Shown: one piece after another, positions 45,450 to 57,899 of the stretch
Layout of the letters: each line of letters opens with the position of its first letter
Position numbering within the stretch: position 1 is the stretch's first letter
From: Neurospora tetrasperma FGSC 2508
Taxonomy: Eukaryota > Ascomycota > Sordariomycetes > Sordariales > Sordariaceae
Direction: 5' to 3'
Length of the DNA stretch: 64,000 nt
NCBI RefSeq assembly: GCF_000213175.1
Contig: NW_009799100.1
Span: 494,132 to 558,131, forward strand
The notes under the pieces: model-generated
What the model was told of the DNA's origin: nothing
What the model saw: only the letters and a program-made list of their open reading frames with translations
Database searches by the model: none
Translations under genes and position numbers: made by a program

Positions 45450-47711
45450 AGGTGGACAAGTGCTTCAGATGCGTGCTTTGGACAGCAGCGTTGGTTAGGG
45501 GCTTTGGATGAATGTTTTGGATAGAAGGCATAGCGTGGTTGCATTGGTGGCGTTGTGGTTTTGCTTGGAAAGGCGGTTTCGGCGATGGCATAGAATGGAG
45601 TTGGATTGGATGGCTTTGGACATGCACCTTGGATATGGGCTTTGGAATGGTAGTATAGTGGCAGCATAGTTTGACATTTAATCATTTGGATACTTCCGTT
45701 GTGCCTCATCATGCTTGTGGTGACCATGCTATGTGTCTCTCACTTGGCAAGTGTCTGTGGTGGTACTGATCCGTATGGTGTTTGCTAGAGGTATCCTGTG
45801 CCTGATTGTGTTTGAGCTTTTCACAAATCTTGACGATGACGGCTCTCAATCGCTGGACTGGTATCATTACTTGGCTCAGTCTTGATGATTGGGCGAAAGT
45901 ACCTCTACACAGATCCAAAGCAAGAGGATGTCTTCTCGTTCAAAAAAGTGCCAGTTCATGATATGACCTCGAGGCACCGGTGTGAAGACAGAACTCGCTA
46001 GGCTTGTCTGTTGGAATAGTAACAATAGAAAGGCTTTACCGTAAACGAAGCGTTGCATGCCCCTGATTTTAGCCGGAGAAGAAAGAAACCGTGAAGTAGA
46101 CGTGCTCTTGTGAAGCGAAGAAGACGGGAGGATGTGATAAGCGCGATAGACCCGATTTTGCCTAGGTAGGTAGGTAGGTACTCTCCGGGAGCGCTAAGAA
46201 AGATAGCAGATGATGATCCGTCATCATCATCATTAGGGTATTTTCGAGGACATATATCAAGTACCTCTAAGTACGGTATGAAGAGTGTTGGTGCGGAGGA
46301 CCATGAACAACGTTTTCCATCGGGGAGGATGGATACAAGCAGGGATTGATCTGCTTACCTACCTAGTGCACGGAAGGATGACACAACGGGAACATCAGGT
46401 ATCACAGATATCTAGAGGTACCACACACAAGTTGTTGACTTGCGTTGAATGAATGGAAGAGTAGAAGTAGAAGTAGGTATATCAGACTACCGCTAGGTAC
46501 ATAGATAACACTTGCACGCCCCTGTAAATCTGCACTCTTATGGATGGATAGGTATTCACGATGGGAATGGACTTCTGCCACTTAGCAGTGAGCGATGTAA
46601 GTCCGTCACATATCCTCGCTTTTGCTCTGTGTAAGTTGCTTTTATTCGTCTGTGCGCAGCCGTCTTGGAACTTTGAACTCGAAGGCCTCTAGAGGAATCT
46701 GGAAGTGGAAATGGCAGTGGAAGTGAAAGTGCAAGTTACTTTACCTCTCACTAGGTAGGTGCTGCTAACATGATCAAACAGTTCATATCATGGCTCTTAT
46801 TCTGCTGCTGTGGTACAGTAGAGTACAAGCTTGATGCTTGATCCTCGCTGCTCAATGAATTAGCAGAGTTTGGAGTCTGAGGACGTTCTTGTGGCTCCTC
46901 TAGCTCCTTTGAGGTACCTACCTCTAGGAAGTTGGGACTAGGTTGGGAGCTGGGAGTTGGGAAGCCCCTGAATGGGAACGAACCTACCTACCTAAGTGGA
47001 GATTGAATGGAGTTCAGTGAGTCTTACCTCTAACGCTTCAGAGTTCGTAGAGTCCGTGGAGTCAGGGCAGTCAGTCGTGGAGTCATGAGGGTTGGAGTTC
47101 GTGGAGCCGTGAATGTGGTGGAGTAAGTCAGTCGTCTGTCTGTCTGTCTGTGTCACTCTGGTTCGCTGCACGGTTGCTGGTTGCCATGTTGGTGCTGTGT
47201 GGTCCGTTTTCTTATGCCCGCCGGCCAGTAGAACTAGTGTAGTGTGCATTACCGGGGTCTGACTGGTTGTTGTTGATGCCAAGTCCTACCCCCTTCCTCC
47301 CCTGCCGTGCATAGAGGTACCCGTACCTTATCCCCTTGCTCTGGAATAAATTGGACGGTGTATGGAATGAAGATGGAAGGAATGAAAAGAATGGCATGAT
47401 GGCATGATGATGGTAATCGGTGAGATAGAGGTAGCAGCATAGCTGCATAATTGTGAATGTCCTAGGGGTAGCCACATGGTTAGCGTGGTTAGCGTCGTTA
47501 GCGCTGCGGATTTTCCCCCTTGGTGGTGTTGTTAGTGTAGGTAGTGGATGAGGATTTCCGGCATTTCAACATGGAATTCCAATCCAACGGTTCCCCTTCC
47601 GTTGTTCTTCGGTGTGTTCATCAAAAAGTTTTGAGGATGGGAACGCATGCCATTGAACCCTTCCCGCCAAAGCCATGGCCCGATGGGCGGGCAACAGGCG
47701 GCGGCTGAATG
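45450..47711. other. No gene; many CTAGGTAGGTA and TAGAGGTA words
   Basis: The stretch is dense in short dispersed words: AGAGGTA/TACCTCT at about 45787, 45900, 46262, 46414, 46741, 46918, 47026, 47313 and 47426, and GGTAGGTAGGTAGGTA at about 46164. No reliable coding frame. Confidence 0.45.
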
Positions 47712-47736
47712 CCCCCCCCCCCCCCCCCTCCCCCCC
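47712..47736. repeat. Poly-C tract C17-T-C7
   Basis: Seventeen C, one T and seven C. Polymorphic or error-prone tract. Confidence 0.9.
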
Positions 47737-50171
47737 TGGACCTGGTCCTGGTCGGTAGCATGAGCATGAATACCTCTAAACAGGCACGACAACTGGAGAC
47801 AATTCCTCTCACCGATCTCACCGATCAAGTCCAAACTCATGCCATGGTCTCCGCCTCGATGGGAGAATTCCCCGTCGACTTTTCCACTTTCAACTCATAA
47901 TCCGGAGTTTTTACCTTTTAGCTTCCCGCTCATTGCCAAGGCGCCGGGCCGCGAAAGCCGTTCGGTTACTTTGTGGGTTTGGGGTCGGTGTCGGGGTCGA
48001 TGTCGGTGATCAGGGACGGAGGCTGGGGGGTGGTAGCCGGGCGCACAAGCAGATGTTGTTGTTGTTTGTAGATTTTGAGTGTTCATTGATTCCCCAAAGT
48101 GTAATCTGTGTCTCAATTGAAACATTGCATGGGAATAACGGCACCATTTGAATGCATGCATCGATGCACACCATCACAACAAACAAACCAACAAATGGAC
48201 CAATCCAGACTCCCATTGCCAGGCCCACCCCTGACCCGCTGGCCCAAGGTCACCACCAAGGGTCCCCGCAAACTGCAGGGCTCTACTTGGCCTAGGCCAG
48301 ACCTAACTGTTCGCTAAACCATTCGGCAAACATCCGCTAATCCAACCGCTGAAGAATGGTAATGTCTTCCCTGAACACATGAGCATTTAAAGCTAAGCGA
48401 AAGCTTAAAAGGAGGCCGAAAAGGGGAAGAAGTGGTTAGGTTGAGAGATTAGATTTCCCGAGGGGTTGGGCACGTGAAGCGGTTTGGAGATTGCTGCAGC
48501 ATCATGGTGATGGATGTTGTTAACGTTTGTTTTTACACTACCTGCAGTGCAGTCGTGGGAATTGAAGAGCTGAAGACGGGAATCCCTGCCTGCCCGGTGT
48601 GATTGTGGTTGATTGATTTTATTGATTGATTGATCGCCCGCCCGCCCGCCCGCTGATCCCGTCGACGGCCGGCCGGGACAATGGAGCCTCCCATCATCAA
48701 CTGCCGTGCTTGAGGGGGGTACCACAGTACATAGCATGCACAGCCAGCTCCCAAGAGAAAAGCCACGCGTTTTTTTTCTTGTGTTTTTTGCCACTATCGA
48801 GTCGGGCTGGACGATTTTTTTTTTTCTTTCGCTGCTTTCAGCACTGATGATAAGCAAGAAACCCTGATAGGCGTTCATCTCTTTTCTTTTTGCACGATGC
48901 CTGTGATGATTATTGATTAGAGGTCTTCCCTGCAATGACGACTCGTGTTGCCAAGGGACTGGACACCAATCCTTCGTTTTTCGTTTCGTTTCGTTGGCAG
49001 GCACAAGTTCATCGCATCTTTTTCATCGCTGTCGCTGTCAGCCAGCCAGCCCAATTTGATGCCAGCTTATGCCAGCGTGGCAATGCAATTGATATCGAGT
49101 CGAGTCGAGTCGAGTCGAGTCGAGTCTCAATGAATCCGTCCCAAAACATCGGGCCAGTCACTCAGTGGCTTCGAGACTTTTGGAGGCTTTTGTGGCTTGC
49201 TTTGACGTTCGGCGCTCTGTGGCTTGTGTTGGCCGGGAATGAATGGATGGTCGCGCCCGCCCGGCTTTTTTTTTCCCTGACTCGGCCCATGACGTCGATG
49301 TTGATGAAATTTGATTCCAATCGGCGATATTTTGGCCGGGGAGGCAAGATATGCGTGCCCAATGACGCCAATGCTGCATGCGGCTTCTTCCATACTGAAA
49401 ACGTCAACAGCTCATGGATGACGCAGCAAAAAAAAAACATTTCATCAATTCAAGCTGAAGAGGCATGCATAGTAATGTCCATGATGAAACTGATTGTGAA
49501 GGACAAAATGTGTCATTTGGTCACTGGAATGAGGGAATTTGGTCGTTGTAGCTCTCATGTCTTGTCTTGGATGCCCAGCAACCTACCCAATCAATGCGCA
49601 ATGCTGGTGGGGCTGTGTTGTGTGTTAGTGATGTTCTAGGTCACAGTGTTTACGCTGCTTTCATCATATTGCCTGTGCCGCCGAGAGATCATTCAATGCA
49701 CTAAAGAAATTCAAAACAAGTGAGACATCGATGCGAATTCTCGCGAAATTCAGGTACGCGAGACAAAGTTTGGTAATGGAAACTCGTGACAGTGTAAATA
49801 GAGAAAATGTGGAAGCTGTCGTGAATTCGATGTATCGACAAGTCTCCCGGTCTCTCTCATCTATCTCGCCGTCCAGTCGCTTTTGAAAATGAGAAATAAA
49901 AAGGTACCTCTCTAGCAGGTATAGTAGTAATCGTGACATGGAAGTAAATGTAAACTCCCAAAACCAACAAGCCAGCCAGACAGACCCAAATCTTAATCGG
50001 CCATGACGATAATGCCCTTTTGATATGCGCCCCAAACGCCGCCGTGAACTCCCCAAGCCCATCCCGGCCCTTGTGTCCCCAGGCCAAACCAGATCATAAA
50101 ATGTCGTGATACAAAGAAAATGTTACAGAAGAAAAAAAAATTCCATCCGTAGAAAACGTGATGACATCACA
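47737..50171. other. No convincing gene
   Basis: A minus-strand frame with a hydrophobic segment (49857-50087) lacks an ATG. A minus-strand frame at 48405-49004 crosses homopolymer runs. Nothing is called. Confidence 0.4.
49096..49125. repeat. (CGAGT)6 microsatellite
   Basis: Six perfect copies of CGAGT. Confidence 0.95.
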
Positions 50172-50591
50172 TCACATCATCTGCAAAAAGTCCATCCTCT
50201 CCTGCTCCTCAGCATCGTTCACACCCGTCTCCTTCTCTTCCGCATTCGCAGGTCTCCTTGGAGCCCTGTCATCTTCTCTGGGCCCCGCGCCTCCATACCG
50301 ATAGACCTCGGGAGTCGCGTAAGCTGAGCGAGCAGGATTGACGTTGGGGCGGATGACGGGAACAGCGGCACAGCCGTGGCTGGTCCGCGATCTGCCTCTG
50401 TACGACGCCTTTTCTTCTTCAACAAAGTCGGTGGAGAAGGACGAGTCTTCCGAGGGAGTGTGTTTGTGTTTAGGCTTGTGCTCGTGATCGCGGTAGGGGC
50501 GCGGACCACGGCGATGTTGCGAGTTGAGGAGAGCGTCGTCTTCTTGGGGGGAGCGCCGGCTGAGGCGGCGGAAGAGGCGTAGGCAGCCCAT
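50172..50591 (-). CDS. Small basic protein with MGC start, possibly lipid-anchored
   Basis: A single exon of 139 codons with a good start context (AACCATGGG). The N-terminus MGCLRLFRRLSRRS has Gly2 and Cys3, the pattern for myristoylation plus palmitoylation, followed by basic residues that would help membrane binding. The rest is charged and disordered (HRRGPRPYRDHEHKPKHKH), with a conserved-looking middle VPVIRPNVNPARSAYATPEV and an end ERMDFLQMM. Function unknown; a peripheral plasma-membrane protein is a guess. No introns are needed. Confidence 0.65.
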   Translation of the reverse strand: MGCLRLFRRLSRRSPQEDDALLNSQHRRGPRPYRDHEHKPKHKHTPSEDSSFSTDFVEEEKASYRGRSRTSHGCAAVPVIRPNVNPARSAYATPEVYRYGGAGPREDDRAPRRPANAEEKETGVNDAEEQERMDFLQMM

Positions 50592-53500
50592 GGTTTTTTT
50601 TGATTGTGGATGGTGTTGATTTGGCGACAGATGATTTGATAGTGTGGTTGTTTTCTTCAGGTAGGTGCGTAGGTAAGCACGGCTTTCAAGACTGTAGCTT
50701 GTCGAGGTGATGAATCTGGGAGAGCTCTTGGTGGATGACCAGAGTGACAGAGGACGAGAGCAAAGAACAGCGGCGGCCTGTCAGACAAAAGTACTGGTGG
50801 AAGCTGACAGGAACTCTGCTGACGACGAATGTAAGCAGAGCAAAGGATGACGGACAGATGGTGTCGCAGTGATGGAGTGGAGTGGAGTGGTAGGTAGGTA
50901 AGTATGCAAACCCACGGATGGAGGGGGGAAATGCTCGAGTTTAAGAGGTCCCAGGACAGAGAGCTCAGACAAAGGACGAGAGAGCTTTCACTTTCCCAGT
51001 TCGGATGGCCGGCCTCTTGGGCACTTGTGCAGGTCCCTAGCAACAACCCCTACTCCTCCGCAAGCTACCTAGTAGTGTAGTACTAACAAACCCAAAGTTG
51101 TGGTGAAGTGAGCTGGCCCCCCTGTGAAGAAGTGGAATGCGGGGAGCCAAGCGGGTCCAGAACAAGCTTAAGCGAAAAACAGCGGTCCCATGTGCAACCA
51201 GCTCCGCCATGAAATTGTTAGCAGCTGTTAGTGCACCACAGACCTCCCGCCTCCTCTCCCGCCTCTCTAGAGGTAACCCTTTTCCGTCTGCGACCCACCC
51301 GACCTGCACCATGGACACCCGACACCCGACATGCCTCCCATCCACAACCTTCAACATGGAAACCTGGTTCGTAGGTACCTAACAACAAATCGGCCGCGGG
51401 TTGTTGTCGAGATTTCCGGCACGGGAATGTTGGACGGCAGAAACATTCCTCCTGCAAGTTCCTTGCCGCAAATCATACCTCCCCGGATGCTACCTAGGTA
51501 CCTAGCCAACATTTGCTGACCTCCGACGTCCCCTTTGCTAGATTCCCCACGATGGGTTACACACCAGCACAGGAGCCGTATCACGAACCGACTTTTCCTC
51601 GACAAACAGTCTCGGATAAAATTGGATCAAAAGATCTCTCTGACTATGCCGTACCACCTCTCCAGCTCGACAGCAATCATCACGACTGACACAGAACTCG
51701 GGACCCAGAAGATCTGCCCGACCCAGCTGTCGAGATCGACACTCCATTACAACAGGAGGATGTATGTATGTACAGTAACATTATGCAGCATAGCATCTGT
51801 CAGTCCGTCGCCAGCCCGCTCAACAGGGCCTGGAGGGTCTCCTCGCACGTGCCTCGTTACAACCCGACCGTTTCTGGAAAGCTGGGCCATGGCAAGCCGA
51901 GCTGTCTGGACCGAACGGGAGGAAGGCGGCCAAATGGACAGGCCCGCCTAGACAACGCTTGAAAAGGCAGTCAAGAACCGAACCCTTGGCGATTGGCGAC
52001 AGGGATCTTGACTGTCTTGCCCCTCACCAAACGTCGGACTGACAAGAAGAGCAGTGCGAACGTGGATTCCTGACGGTATCAGAAGCTGAGTGATTGATAA
52101 CGGGATTTTTTTCCAATGTTGTGACATGGTCGGCATGGATATCATGGCATGGAGTCCAATGCTCTGGGATGTCTCCGTTTCTTTCAATGGCTCGCAGTTC
52201 GTCGCCAATAATCTCTTGACTGATGTTTATGTTTTCACAGGATTCGACTCTCGACCTCAAGATACCTACTCGCCACTTGGACCCTCGACTAAAACCGTAA
52301 CCACCCCATTGATGCCGGCTTTTTACGAGCCTAGACTGGTTGTACAAAGCAAATCCCACGACGGAGACAATTCGACTTCGCCATTGGCCCCCACCAGCTA
52401 CCGGAACACGCAGCGGCGCACAAAGAGACGAGTACTCGGCACCAGATCCAATGGCCGTAAAAAGCCTTCGACCCCCACGAAGTACATCCCCAAAGCCACC
52501 GAGCCAAATACCAGAAGACAGCGCAGAATTTATGTCGCTTTTTCTTCGCTCTCTTCGACAGAGACTGCGTTGATCGAAATTCAACCGCCCCAAACTTCCA
52601 AAAAGGCATCAGGAACCTGATATTCAATCCAGGTCCTCTCGACAGGCAAGTGCCAATGCCGACAAACCGCGCCGCATAAACACATGATCTGTTCTTTACA
52701 ATCCTTCCGCATCACGCCCGATTGGCTTCCTCGTTTTCTCGACAAGCATTCGTTCGTTAGTTCCTTCGGGCGGGCCTTCTTGTCCTTTCATGCAGATGCG
52801 AGCACTACCTACCTCCCTACCTACCTACATTAGCTAGTGATACTACTTTATATTGCGACGGTCAAAGCATTAATGTCAGGGCCTCTAGTGCCATCCGAAT
52901 GATATCGTCACCTTCTCAAAATACGTTAGGGTACATGCATTGATCTTTATCGATGTAACACTCGATGTATGAGAAAAGTAGGTAGGAGTCACTTCATGCT
53001 TTACAGCAACCAACCTGCAAAGTCGCGGTAGTGTCGCACTTTTGCTGGTCCTGTAGCTCCTCACTAGAACTACTCTATTCAATACTTTTGCTTTGTCGTT
53101 GCCTGCAATGCCTGGCTATGTATGCTGGTCGGCAATTATGGTGTTCCACTGCATCCTGGTGAGGAAGCGAGTACATGTTGGAAACAGTGGGGGCGGCAAC
53201 CGCTTGGCGAGGGTAAATATTGAGCAAAGGGGATATACAGAGAATAGCTCTGTGAGGCTCAGCAAAAGCAACCTGAACGATACAAGCTTCTCGGTTTATT
53301 CTGGAAATATCAGGATGGCAGTGATGGATTGGACGGTGATGAACGGTCGGCCAGCGGCAGGTGTGAGATGTTGGTTCTTGTGCCTGACCCTGATGTGCAA
53401 GTCAAGTATGCCGCAAGTGCGACTACCTCCAGAAAGCCAGGATCGAGGGTGTTCCCACGAGAGATATCATGTTCAAGCGATGTGTTGAGTTAAAGTACCT

Positions 53501-54150
53501 ATGAGAATTTCATCTCCCAAGTGAGCGTTCACCAAGTACGTTTCCTTCAAGTCCCTTCATCAGATCTGTACATCCATATCTCATTTTCCAACTCTCATCT
53601 TGATTCCCGGGCTGCTTCTCACTGCGTCGCCCAAGTGAACCGTTCCTAGTGTTCAGCTAGGTACTCCATCGTTATCCCATTCCCGCCTTCCTTCCGTTCA
53701 GTTCTGTTACTTACTCAGTCTTTTCTTTTCTTCACTCTTCAAGCCTTCCTTTTCATCGAAGCCCCCAAGACGGAGGGAACATCCGCCATTCCAGGTTTCC
53801 AGCTTGGGGTATGTGTAGTACCAATGGTGCCATCCCGTCTGCACTGCCCGCTCGCTCCCCAGACCCCAGTCCAACAACTCCCGTTCCCCACAGTTTCATA
53901 TTATAGTAGCATGGAGCCTGGCGTTATTCTCGTCGAGGCGGAGGGCGGAGGGCTGGGGGGGCCACAGTTGCACCAAACCAACAGTCCCGATCGTCGCACG
54001 ACGTTGAACGGGCAGGTAGGTACAGCCTGCCTACGCTAGGTAGGTAAGGTAGGGTGTATTATATTAACCTAGACAACTCCCTCTGGCCACTGCGACTACC
54101 CGTTATGTACCTAGGTAGGTACAATCTAACCCTGGTATGTTTGTTAGTTT
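50592..54150. other. Intergenic, no gene seen
   Basis: Upstream region of the small MGC protein and about 3 kb with short frames only. TACCTACCTACC-type words at about 52806-52829 and 54013-54120 come just before the AT-rich block. Confidence 0.4.
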
Positions 54151-54900
54151 GGTACAAGCAGGGGTAGAATATAGGGATGACTAGCCAATGGAATCTATTT
54201 ATTTCAAGCCAATTTAAGGTAAAACTAACACACTATAAACACCATTATACATTATTTGACATTAAAAACAAGGAAAATAAGGTGCAAAAACAGAGATTTG
54301 AAATATCAAATTTTAGTAGCCAATATATCTACTATTTACTACAATAACAGAGCGCAACCGCTTAGGCATCGAGTATACCAGCTTCTTTATATAAACCTCT
54401 AGGCAAGTAACCTATACTTTATTAATAGCTTCCCTAAAGGCATTCCCAATTAATCTAACCGGGTAATTACACTCAATCCAACGCTTCATCTAGAGCCAGA
54501 CGTACTCAATAGGGTTCAAATTAGGTGAATAAGCCGGCTACATAACTTACTTATCCATTAGAAAAAACTCGTTCAACACCGCTTTAATTGTATAAAATAT
54601 ATAAACGAGCACGTTATTTTACTATATTATACAATTACAATCCGCGAACTAAAAGGAGTACAACAATAGTACAATACACTCTTAATAACTAACGGAATTA
54701 ATCTTACCCTATTTCTTATCCTATACTAAAGAAGGCCCTTTAATGCCGTTAGTAAAGTAATTCCAAAATATCCAATTATTAACTCTCTAGCGAATTTATA
54801 CGTTGTAACTCCAACCCCAGTCACCCCCCTCCTTCGGTCGCATTCCCCACACCGCTATTTTCCTATATAATTTAATACCCTTATTCTTTTAACAATAACA
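54150..54900 (-). mobile_element. Degraded Tc1/mariner transposon remnant
   Basis: AT-rich sequence in which the minus strand still spells a Tc1/mariner catalytic block (PAYSPNLNPIEYVW, about 54490-54545, followed by a MKRWIE-like piece) with stops between. The DNA is TpA-rich, as left by RIP. The rest of the transposase is not clear and no terminal repeats were found, so the ends are approximate. Confidence 0.6.
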
Positions 54901-55079
54901 ACTCCACTATAACGCTATTGATTTGATTGATTTTAGTCGCAATAAGCTCATTATTATTCGAAGAAGCGATTACTAAGGTCCGTAATAGATTTTCCTAGCG
55001 TATAATAACTAAGAAGTATAAGATTCTACAATCCACCCTATCCGACCGTATCCGAAGCATTCCTACCTTATACGATGTT

Positions 55080-56050
55080 AAAATATCCTAATAACGGTTG
55101 TCCCCCGCTTAAGAATTCTTTTTATATAAAAAGATATTGAATAAGGAGAAGGTTGGCCAGCCTTTTAACCGCCGTTACATTGTTAGCTTTATAATAGCGA
55201 TACTAAAAAGAGGAGGCGATTATAATAAGCTGGGGGCGCGTTGGGTAGACCGCTTTATAAGAAGAAATCCGACCGTTATAATAAAGATTTCGAGCCTCTT
55301 TGAGTTAATTAGAGTTGGGGGGTCTACTAAGGAAGCCTTTACAAAATTCTTCGACCTTCTAGAAGCCTAAATTCGCAATAAAGGTATTATTCCTACTAAT
55401 ATATCTAATATAAATAAATATAGTCTTTAAGAGTTGGAATTAATAGATAGTAAGGTCCTTAGGACTACCCTAATAAAAAAGGTATACTTAATAACGATTA
55501 ATATAACAACTTAGGTGACTATTATCGAATCTAATACTACTAAGGGCAAAAGATTAATTCCCGTTATTATCTTTTTTAGTATTAACCTCTAGGGATAATA
55601 GTTCCTTAAAATAGATTACAAACTCAAAAATTAGAAGTACATTAATACCGTTAGTAAATAAAATAATTTAGAGATTGCACTACTATAGTTGAAAGAGGTT
55701 TATCTACTAGAAACGAAACTAATTGATAATAGTTAACGTCTCTTAGTCTTCAATAAATATATTAGCTATATAATTAACAACTTCCTCATTAAAGTATTTT
55801 AATACTGTTATAGGGCATTCTTAGTGGATACTTAGATGCTCTGTCTTATTATAGCAACTACTTACTAGAGTGTATAGCCTATTATATAAGAGTATTTATT
55901 CCGTTAACCTTTGTTAAGGTTAACGGATTATTAATCAATATTATACTAACCGAACGTCTATCTTACTTATACTTAGTAAAGTCGTATACGAAGTCCTAGG
56001 TTGAGGCTTGCAATAGCTCTTACCTTTAACCTCCTTTAATAAGACTATTA
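55080..56050 (+). mobile_element. Degraded pogo/Fot1-type transposon remnant
   Basis: A 77-residue open piece (55137-55370) reads like the CENP-B-type HTH of pogo/Fot1 transposases: LGARWVDRFIRRNPTV and STKEAFTKFFDLLEA. Downstream, fragments in the same direction resemble the DDE core (TIIES...LIPVIIF about 55520-55580; RLLVLNKY...YRAFL about 55735-55825) with stops and frame shifts between. TpA-rich; inactive. Terminal repeats were not found. Confidence 0.6.
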
Positions 56051-57899
56051 TTAATCGTTACACACTATTACTCTATTTAATAACCAATTATTTACTCTAT
56101 TATTCTTTATTATTATTACTTATAAAGTATATTATTGTATAATAAGTAGTACCTACAATTTTATTTTAAACCGACTTTATTATTTCTATTATCTCTTCCT
56201 TTTATTAAAGGAGGAAATATATTAGGTCTAATAATAATTTATTAAATTTATTAACTATTATTTAACTTTTGTCCTTTTGAACCAAATACTTACACATTTA
56301 TTCTTTAGAATCTCCTTTCTTTATTACTTTATTACTATTTAATTAGGTCCTAAAGTTAAATTAAATAATATTAAAGACTAACTAAGTAAACCCCCGGACA
56401 ACTTTCGACTTTTAGAATAAATATCTAATATATAAAATATATTGAATTATTAAATTTACTATATTTGAATTGTAATTTTACTATAAATAGAGATTCTAGT
56501 AATTATTTACTAAATTGTTCGTTAAAGCCGCCCAACTATATTTAAATAAAGAAATAGGTCTTATTAAAATCGAATTTAATTAGGCTGTTGATATTAACGA
56601 TAATATTTATAATAAGGGATAGATCGTTAATTTGGATATAGTAGACTATAAAATTTAATAGGTTTTATATAAATACTACCAATTGGTCGCTAATTACCTA
56701 CTTCCAATATACTAAATTTGGCTGTTTCCTACTAAAGAAGGTACATCGGTATAGCTCCGGAAGAAGAATTAGAAACAATTTATAGCTAAAATTAAAGAGA
56801 ATAGTATAATTATTAATATTACTATTTAAGTACTAATTTCCTTTAGTACCGGTAGTATTACTATTTTAGTAGTTATTAGCGTTTACTCTTCGCCGGTTAA
56901 TTTTTTAAATATAGTTAAAATAGTTAATATACTAAACTATATTAACTTAGTATAAATTCTTATATTACCTTCCTTACTATTTATCCCTACTAAATAGTAT
57001 ATTTAATTAGATTTAATTTAACAATCCTTCTCGCCTACCGAATTCATAATTTTGCAAACGAATTTAATTATTAAAATTACTACTAGTATTACCTAACAAT
57101 TAACTATTAATCTTACTATTAAATATTTTGGAAATTTTATATAAATTCAAACTTTCTTATACTTTACGTAGAAATAATAATAGGAGTAAATAAAATAGTA
57201 TCTAAGAATTATTTTTACTAATAATTTCCCGGCCTATTTTATTAATTAGAATTAAAATACTATACGTTTTATTTAACGTAATATAAAGCCCGGAGGTAAA
57301 TTTCTAAATCCTCTACTTTATTTCGCGTAATTAATTTATAACGTTATATATTTAGTTCAAAATAGTATAAAGCCCGGTTTCGGTCTCCCGGCCCCTACTA
57401 TTATAAAACGTATTATTTCTCAACTTTACGAAAATTCCGCAATTAATTATAATTAGTATTCTAACGGTCTTATTAGTCCTACTAGCAAAATAATTATAAT
57501 TAATACTAAAAATCCTTATAATACCGTTGATTTAATTAATTAAATAAAAAATCTTTAGATTAACCGTACTAACCAATAACTCCTATTTAATAATATTAAT
57601 TAGCTTCCTATTTATTTTTACGATTATATACCGCCTTTAGCTATTAATTGCTATATATCCGGTTAAACTATACGAATAAACCCTAAAGGTTTGACGGATT
57701 GGACTCTAATTAATAAGAGAGAAGCAAAATAGTAGGAACGTTAATTCTATTAATAAGAAATACCTTTAATAATATTGAATAATAACGGTTACCTTCCCCC
57801 TACTATTTTAAAAGTCCCTACCTTTTTAATACACTTAATTTTCTACTAAAGTCCTCCTCCTACCAATAATCTATAGTCCGTCCGTTTTAATATTAATTT
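56051..57899. other. AT-rich RIP-like sequence, content unclear
   Basis: Very AT-rich, with no frame and no recognisable motif. Probably decayed repeat; it may include the left part of the Gypsy element. Confidence 0.4.

Larger units (their letters stand above)
1041..51276. repeat. Dispersed octamer TAGAGGTA/TACCTCTA
   Basis: By eye about forty copies of the core AGAGGTA/TACCTCT lie between about 1041 and 51276, most extended to the octamer. Examples: 1503, 2712, 3273, 8773, 10332, 10531, 10745, 19018, 30434, 35081, 37612, 41550, 46414, 47313, 51270. Chance alone would give six or seven of the 7-mer in this length. Copies occur in both orientations, mostly between genes but several inside the giant gene. 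None are seen in the AT-rich block except one near 55586. Confidence 0.7.

Noticed and set aside
44593-45627. 344-codon Pro/Ser-rich minus-strand frame
   Set aside because: It is produced by GA-rich low-complexity DNA and the minisatellite on the other strand.
49857-50087. Minus-strand frame with a hydrophobic segment, about 76 codons
   Set aside because: The frame has no ATG (starts at TTG) and no acceptor upstream to supply one; it could still be an internal exon, but support is lacking.
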